A stretch of DNA of 9,490 nucleotides from Nitriliruptoraceae bacterium (GTDB taxonomy: Bacteria; Actinomycetota; Nitriliruptoria; Nitriliruptorales; Nitriliruptoraceae). Numbering within the stretch: the stretch's first letter is position 1; the number at the start of each line of letters is the position of its first letter. The notes under the pieces were generated by a model that did no database searches, was not told where the DNA came from, and was given only the letters and a program-made list of their open reading frames with translations. The stretch spans positions 1 through 9,490 of the forward strand of contig SKNP01000225.1 in assembly GCA_007120485.1 (NCBI GenBank), given 5' to 3'. Below, piece by piece: positions 6,412 to 9,490 of this stretch. The position numbers and the translations under genes were made by a program.

Positions 6412-6460
6412 CGTTACCTCGTCGATCGAACCCGTGACCTCGGATCACCTGGAGCCGCCC

Positions 6461-7585
6461 GTGGACCGTGCGCTCGAGACCGTGCAGCTCTTCGGCAGCC
6501 TGTTCGTCACGCTGCTGCTGCTCTTCATCCCGATCACCGTCGGCATCGCCTTGCTCCGCCGGTGGATCGGTCCCGCGCGCCTCCAACGCTGGCTGGGTGG
6601 CCGTCGCCTGCCGGTGGCGTTGGCCAAGGGCACCGCGTTGGGTGCGGTCACCCCGTTCTGCGGCTGCTCCACGATCCCGCTGCTGCTGGGGCTGCTGAAG
6701 GCCGACGTGAGGGTCGCGGCCGTCGCCGCGTTCACCCTGGCGTCGCCGCTGCTCAACCCCTACATCCTGGGGGTCGTGGCCCTCCTGTTCGGCTGGCAGG
6801 TGTCGATCGCCTACGCCTTGGTGGCGGTCGTGACCACGCTGGTACTGGCGACCGCCGCGGAGTACGCCGGGGTGGAGCGGCACCTGAAGATCGCCGGTTA
6901 CCGCCCCGGTCGTACCACCGAGCGCCTCGACCACAGCGATGCCACGGTCGCGTCGTCACCTCCCGACGAGGCGGCGCGTCCGATCGCCGGCGGGGCCGGT
7001 GCCGAGCGGCCGATCCTGGCCCCCGGGCTCGCGGGCCGGGACGGAGCCGACGGTGTCGACCGAGGCGCATGTGGTGGCGAGGCCGGCGCCGACGGTTCGG
7101 CCTGCGGGACGGCCGCTGACGACGATGGGGTTGGGGTCGACGCCGCCGATGATGAGCCGGCCTGGCGAGGGGTCCGCACGGAGCTGCACGCCGCCTGGGG
7201 AGAGATGACCGCCCTGCTGCGGCCCATGATCCTGCCGCTCGTGCTCGGCATGGGTATCGGGGCGCTGATCTACGGGGCGGTGCCACAGGACGCGTTCGCG
7301 GACGTGCTCGGGACGTCGTCATGGGTGACGCTGCCGTTGGCGGCCCTGCTCGGCCTCCCGTTGTACCTGCGCGGCGAAGCGGCGTTCCCGATCGGGGCGG
7401 GCCTGCTGGCCGCCGGTGTCGGCGAGGGTCCGATGTTCGCGATGGTGATCGCCGGGATGGGTGCGAGCATCCCGGAGGTGACGATCCTCTCGGGCATCTT
7501 CAACCGGCGCCTGTTGGGCATCTTCCTCGCCGCGGTGTTCGGCATGGCGATCGTCGGAGGTGCGGTCATCCCCCTGCTGAGTTGA
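6461..7585 (+). CDS. arsP: ArsP/COG0701-type permease, probable (organo)arsenical or metal efflux
   Basis: This 374-residue membrane protein has about eight hydrophobic segments (roughly 7-31, 55-81, 84-112, 114-134, 252-273, 287-305, 308-332 and 350-373). The family mark is TPFCGCSTIPLLLGLLKA followed by FTLASPLLNPY, with Cys67 and Cys69. The second half has GEAAFPIGAGLLAAGV and GMGASIPEVTILSGIF. COG0701 permeases include ArsP, which exports trivalent organoarsenicals, and related metal exporters. Divergence from an As(III)-type ArsR favours the arsenical role. Residues 154-234 form an acidic Ala/Gly/Asp-rich loop with two cysteines (204, 215). The GTG at 6461 is preferred as start because GGAG (6451-6454) lies 6 nt upstream. 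The ATG at 6374 has no Shine-Dalgarno site and lies in the palindrome. The exact substrate is inferred. Confidence 0.82.
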   Translation: MDRALETVQLFGSLFVTLLLLFIPITVGIALLRRWIGPARLQRWLGGRRLPVALAKGTALGAVTPFCGCSTIPLLLGLLKADVRVAAVAAFTLASPLLNPYILGVVALLFGWQVSIAYALVAVVTTLVLATAAEYAGVERHLKIAGYRPGRTTERLDHSDATVASSPPDEAARPIAGGAGAERPILAPGLAGRDGADGVDRGACGGEAGADGSACGTAADDDGVGVDAADDEPAWRGVRTELHAAWGEMTALLRPMILPLVLGMGIGALIYGAVPQDAFADVLGTSSWVTLPLAALLGLPLYLRGEAAFPIGAGLLAAGVGEGPMFAMVIAGMGASIPEVTILSGIFNRRLLGIFLAAVFGMAIVGGAVIPLLS

Positions 7586-7602
7586 GCGGGCACACTGGCT
7601 CT

Positions 7603-8235
7603 ATGCGTCGACGTTCCTCCGCTTCCGAACCCGCCTTGGTCGCCGCCGCTCGTCGGGCCGGCGTGACCGACCCGCGCGTGCTGGCTGCGGTCGCGGCGGT
7701 CCCGCGTGCGGCGTTCGTACCGCGGTCCGCACGCCGGCTCGTCGACGAGGATCGTCCGATCCCCATCGGCGAGCAGCAGACCACCTCGCAGCCGTCGCTG
7801 ATCGCGAGCATGCTCGCTTCGCTCCACCTCGACGGCCACGAACGGGTCCTGGAGGTCGGGACCGGGACCGGCTACGAAGCCGCGTTGCTCTCGCACCTGG
7901 TCGCGGAGGTGCACACCGTCGAGCGGTACGCGTCGCTGGCGGAGCAGGCCCGGCAGAACCTGGCCGGGGCTGGCTGCACCAACGTCCACGTCCACGTGGG
8001 TGACGGGACACGAGGGTGGCCGGACGCGGCGCCGTACGACGCGATCGTCGTGGCCGCGGCGACCGCCGAGGTGCCGGCGGCACTCGCTGCGCAGCTGATC
8101 GACGGGGGGCGGCTGCTCGCGCCGGTCGGTGGCTCCGGTGGCCAGGAGCTGATCCGTTACGTCGCGCGGGACGGGCACCTGTACGAGGACCGGCGCATCG
8201 TCCCCGTGCGGTTCGTGCCGCTGGTGCCGGAGTAG
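7603..8235 (+). CDS. pcm: Protein-L-isoaspartate O-methyltransferase-like SAM methyltransferase
   Basis: This 210-residue cytosolic methyltransferase belongs to the family that methylates L-isoaspartyl residues to start repair of aged proteins. Motif I for S-adenosylmethionine, VLEVGTGTGYEAALLSHL, is at residues 82-99 and the acidic VHTVERY at 103-109. GDGTRGWP (133-140) and YDAIVVAAAT (145-154) follow, then LIDGGRLLAPVG (165-176) and the closing VRFVPL (202-207). The substrate-loop motif, usually IGxGQTISQP, reads IGEQQTTSQP (55-64). The N-terminal helix, LAAVAAVPRAAFVP, is typical. The ATG at 7603 is 17 nt after the permease stop and has only a weak GAGCGGG upstream, so it may be read through from the permease. 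An open frame extends upstream to 7321, but it only overlaps the permease. The family is clear; repair activity is not proven. Confidence 0.85.
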   Translation: MRRRSSASEPALVAAARRAGVTDPRVLAAVAAVPRAAFVPRSARRLVDEDRPIPIGEQQTTSQPSLIASMLASLHLDGHERVLEVGTGTGYEAALLSHLVAEVHTVERYASLAEQARQNLAGAGCTNVHVHVGDGTRGWPDAAPYDAIVVAAATAEVPAALAAQLIDGGRLLAPVGGSGGQELIRYVARDGHLYEDRRIVPVRFVPLVPE

Positions 8236-8273
8236 GTGGCCGCGCGCCGATCCGGGTGGGCAGGCGCAGGCTC

Positions 8274-8307
8274 TAGGCTGCGGGGTTCGAGATCGAACCG
8301 CGAGGAG
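8274..8307 (+). promoter_or_regulatory. Leader of the CoA-transferase gene: possible -10, inverted repeat and RBS
   Basis: TAGGCT (8274-8279) fits an actinobacterial -10 (TAnnnT), though no good -35 is seen. It is followed by the perfect inverted repeat GGTTCGA-GA-TCGAACC (8284-8299), which could be an operator or a small 5' hairpin. GAGGAG (8302-8307) then lies 7 nt before the ATG at 8315 and fixes that start. Confidence 0.45.
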
Positions 8308-8314
8308 CCGACGC

Positions 8315-9484
8315 ATGACCGAGCCCACCCCGACCGGCCCGCTCGCCGGCGTCCGGGTCGTCGACCTGACCCGCGCGCTGTCGGGTCCGTACGCGACGCT
8401 GATGCTCGCCGACGCCGGCGCCGACGTGATCAAGGTCGAGCGGCCGGGTGCGGGTGACGACAGCCGTGGCTGGGGGCCGCCGTTCGTCGGCCCGGACGAC
8501 GCGTCGGAGTCGTCGTACTTCCTCTCCATCAACCGCTCGAAGCGCTCGGTCGTGCTCGACCTCAAGCAGCAGGAGGAGGTCGACCGGCTGCGACGGCTGC
8601 TCGCTGACGCTGACGTGCTCGTCGAGAACTTCCGGCCCGGGGTGATGGAGCGACTCGGGCTCGGGGTCGACGACCTCGAGGAGCTCAACCCCCGGCTGAT
8701 CGTCCTGTCGATCACCGGGTTCGGTGAGGGAGGTCCGGACGGGGACCGGTCCGGGTTCGACCAGATCATCCAGGGCGAGGCCGGGATGATGGGGATCACC
8801 GGACAGGTCGGTGGTGAGCCGACCAAGTTCGGGATCCCGATCACCGACATCCTGTCGGGCATGTTCGGGGCCTACGGCGTGGTGGCCGCGCTGCACGAGC
8901 GGGACCGGACCGGTCGAGGGCAGCGGGTGACGACCTCGCTCCTGGCCTCCGCCGTCGCCGTTCACGCCTACCAGGGCACCCGGTGGACGATCGGTGGCGA
9001 CGTGCCGGCACCGGGCGGCAACCGTCACCCCACGATCGCTCCCTACGGCGCGTTCACCTGTCAGGACGGCTGGATCAACGTGGCCGTCGGCTCGGAAGGG
9101 CTGTGGCAGCGGTTCGCGCCGCTGGTCGGGATCGACGCGGATGACCCACGCTACGCGAGCAACCGCGACCGGGTCACCAACTGGGACGAGCTGGAGGCCG
9201 AGATCAACGCCGCCCTGGTCGACGAGCCCGTCGAGGTGTGGATGGCCCGGTTCGGTGAGGCGGGCATCCCGGCCGGCCGGATCCGGGCGATGGATGAGGT
9301 CTACGCCTGGGAGCAGCTCGAGCACCTCGGGCTGATCGACCGCGTCGACCACCCGACGGCCGGCCGGCTCGAGCTGCCGGGCGCCCCGGTGCGGTGGTCA
9401 CGTTCCGGGCGCCGGCCCGCCGAAGCGCCGCCGCGGCTGGGCGAGCACGATGCCGACGTGTTCGGCGAGGACGCCCCCGGGTAG
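8315..9484 (+). CDS. Class III (CaiB/BaiF) CoA-transferase
   Basis: This 389-residue protein has the usual length of family III CoA-transferases (formyl-CoA transferase, CaiB, BaiF, alpha-methylacyl-CoA racemase), which move CoA between acyl groups through an aspartyl intermediate. The N-terminal GPLAGVRVVDLTRALSGPYA (8-27) and LADAGADVIKVERPGAGDD (31-49) are family hallmarks. LSINRSKRSVVLDLK (70-84), VLVENFRPGVMERLGLG (101-117) and GFDQIIQGEAGMMGITG (147-163) follow. The expected catalytic Asp is Asp178 in PITDILSGMFGAYG. GRGQRV (200-205) and the C-terminal GIPAGRIRAMDEV are also normal. The acyl substrate cannot be read from the sequence. The gene has its own strong Shine-Dalgarno site and lies 79 nt after the pcm-like gene, so it is probably a separate unit. 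There is no visible link to the hyu cluster. Confidence 0.92.
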   Translation: MTEPTPTGPLAGVRVVDLTRALSGPYATLMLADAGADVIKVERPGAGDDSRGWGPPFVGPDDASESSYFLSINRSKRSVVLDLKQQEEVDRLRRLLADADVLVENFRPGVMERLGLGVDDLEELNPRLIVLSITGFGEGGPDGDRSGFDQIIQGEAGMMGITGQVGGEPTKFGIPITDILSGMFGAYGVVAALHERDRTGRGQRVTTSLLASAVAVHAYQGTRWTIGGDVPAPGGNRHPTIAPYGAFTCQDGWINVAVGSEGLWQRFAPLVGIDADDPRYASNRDRVTNWDELEAEINAALVDEPVEVWMARFGEAGIPAGRIRAMDEVYAWEQLEHLGLIDRVDHPTAGRLELPGAPVRWSRSGRRPAEAPPRLGEHDADVFGEDAPG

Positions 9485-9490
9485 GTCGCC

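Larger units (their letters stand above)
6272..6460. promoter_or_regulatory. Divergent arsR / permease control region
   Basis: This intergenic stretch has visibly more A and T than its surroundings between 6350 and 6430. Toward the permease, TCGACG (6357-6362) and TACGCT (6381-6386), 18 bp apart, are a reasonable -35/-10 pair. Toward arsR, TACGAT (minus strand, 6356-6351) is a possible -10 without a good -35. The two operator-like elements and the palindrome listed separately overlap these boxes, as expected for repression of both directions. Confidence 0.5.

Noticed and set aside
6374..6460. 29-residue N-terminal extension of the permease starting at ATG 6374
   Set aside because: The ATG belongs to the TAGATGCATCTA palindrome, has no Shine-Dalgarno site and would make the operator coding. 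GTG 6461 has GGAG 6 nt upstream and begins just before the first membrane segment.
7270..9352. Long minus-strand open frames (7270-8862 and 8273-9352) opposite the permease, pcm-like and CoA-transferase genes
   Set aside because: The opposite strand encodes three well-supported families. These frames show no domain and cross gene boundaries.

Overview
The window is very GC-rich, with strong G/C preference at third codon positions. Genes are tightly packed, Shine-Dalgarno sites are of the GAGG/AGGAG type, and hairpins lack U-tracts. Together with the protein flavour (ArsR with a Cys-Cys N-terminus, a CodA-like deaminase beside an ATP-dependent hydantoinase) this points to a high-GC actinobacterium. 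Acidic Ala/Gly/Asp-rich insertions in several proteins would suit a salt- or alkali-tolerant lineage such as Nitriliruptoria, but that placement is inference. No RNA gene, insertion sequence, CRISPR array or phage gene was seen.

Region 1 (1-5828) is a catabolic cluster, all on the + strand. It holds the 3' end of an amidase-signature enzyme (1-117), a 163-nt gap with a hairpin, hyuA (hydantoinase/oxoprolinase subunit A, 281-2491), a CodA-like amidohydrolase whose ATG overlaps the hyuA stop (2491-3813), and hyuB (subunit B, 3879-5789). A strong stem-loop (5792-5828) closes the cluster. The gene set fits ATP-dependent opening of a cyclic amide or imide. A deaminase could act upstream of the ring opening and an amidase downstream, by analogy with the creatinine to N-methylhydantoin to N-carbamoylsarcosine route. 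The actual substrate is unknown.

Region 2 (5838-7585) is a divergent metalloid-resistance pair. An ArsR-type repressor (minus strand, Cys9/Cys10 plus Cys54/Cys56) faces away from an ArsP/COG0701-type permease (+ strand) across a relatively AT-rich control region. That region holds two copies of a TATCGA-N6-TCGA(TA) operator-like element and a 12-bp perfect palindrome. The 3' end of arsR is built inside three tandem 22-bp repeats, each able to form a small hairpin.

Region 3 (7603-9484) carries a protein-L-isoaspartate O-methyltransferase-like gene, 17 nt after the permease and possibly co-transcribed with it. It is followed by a class III (CaiB/BaiF) CoA-transferase with its own Shine-Dalgarno site and a 16-bp inverted repeat in its leader.
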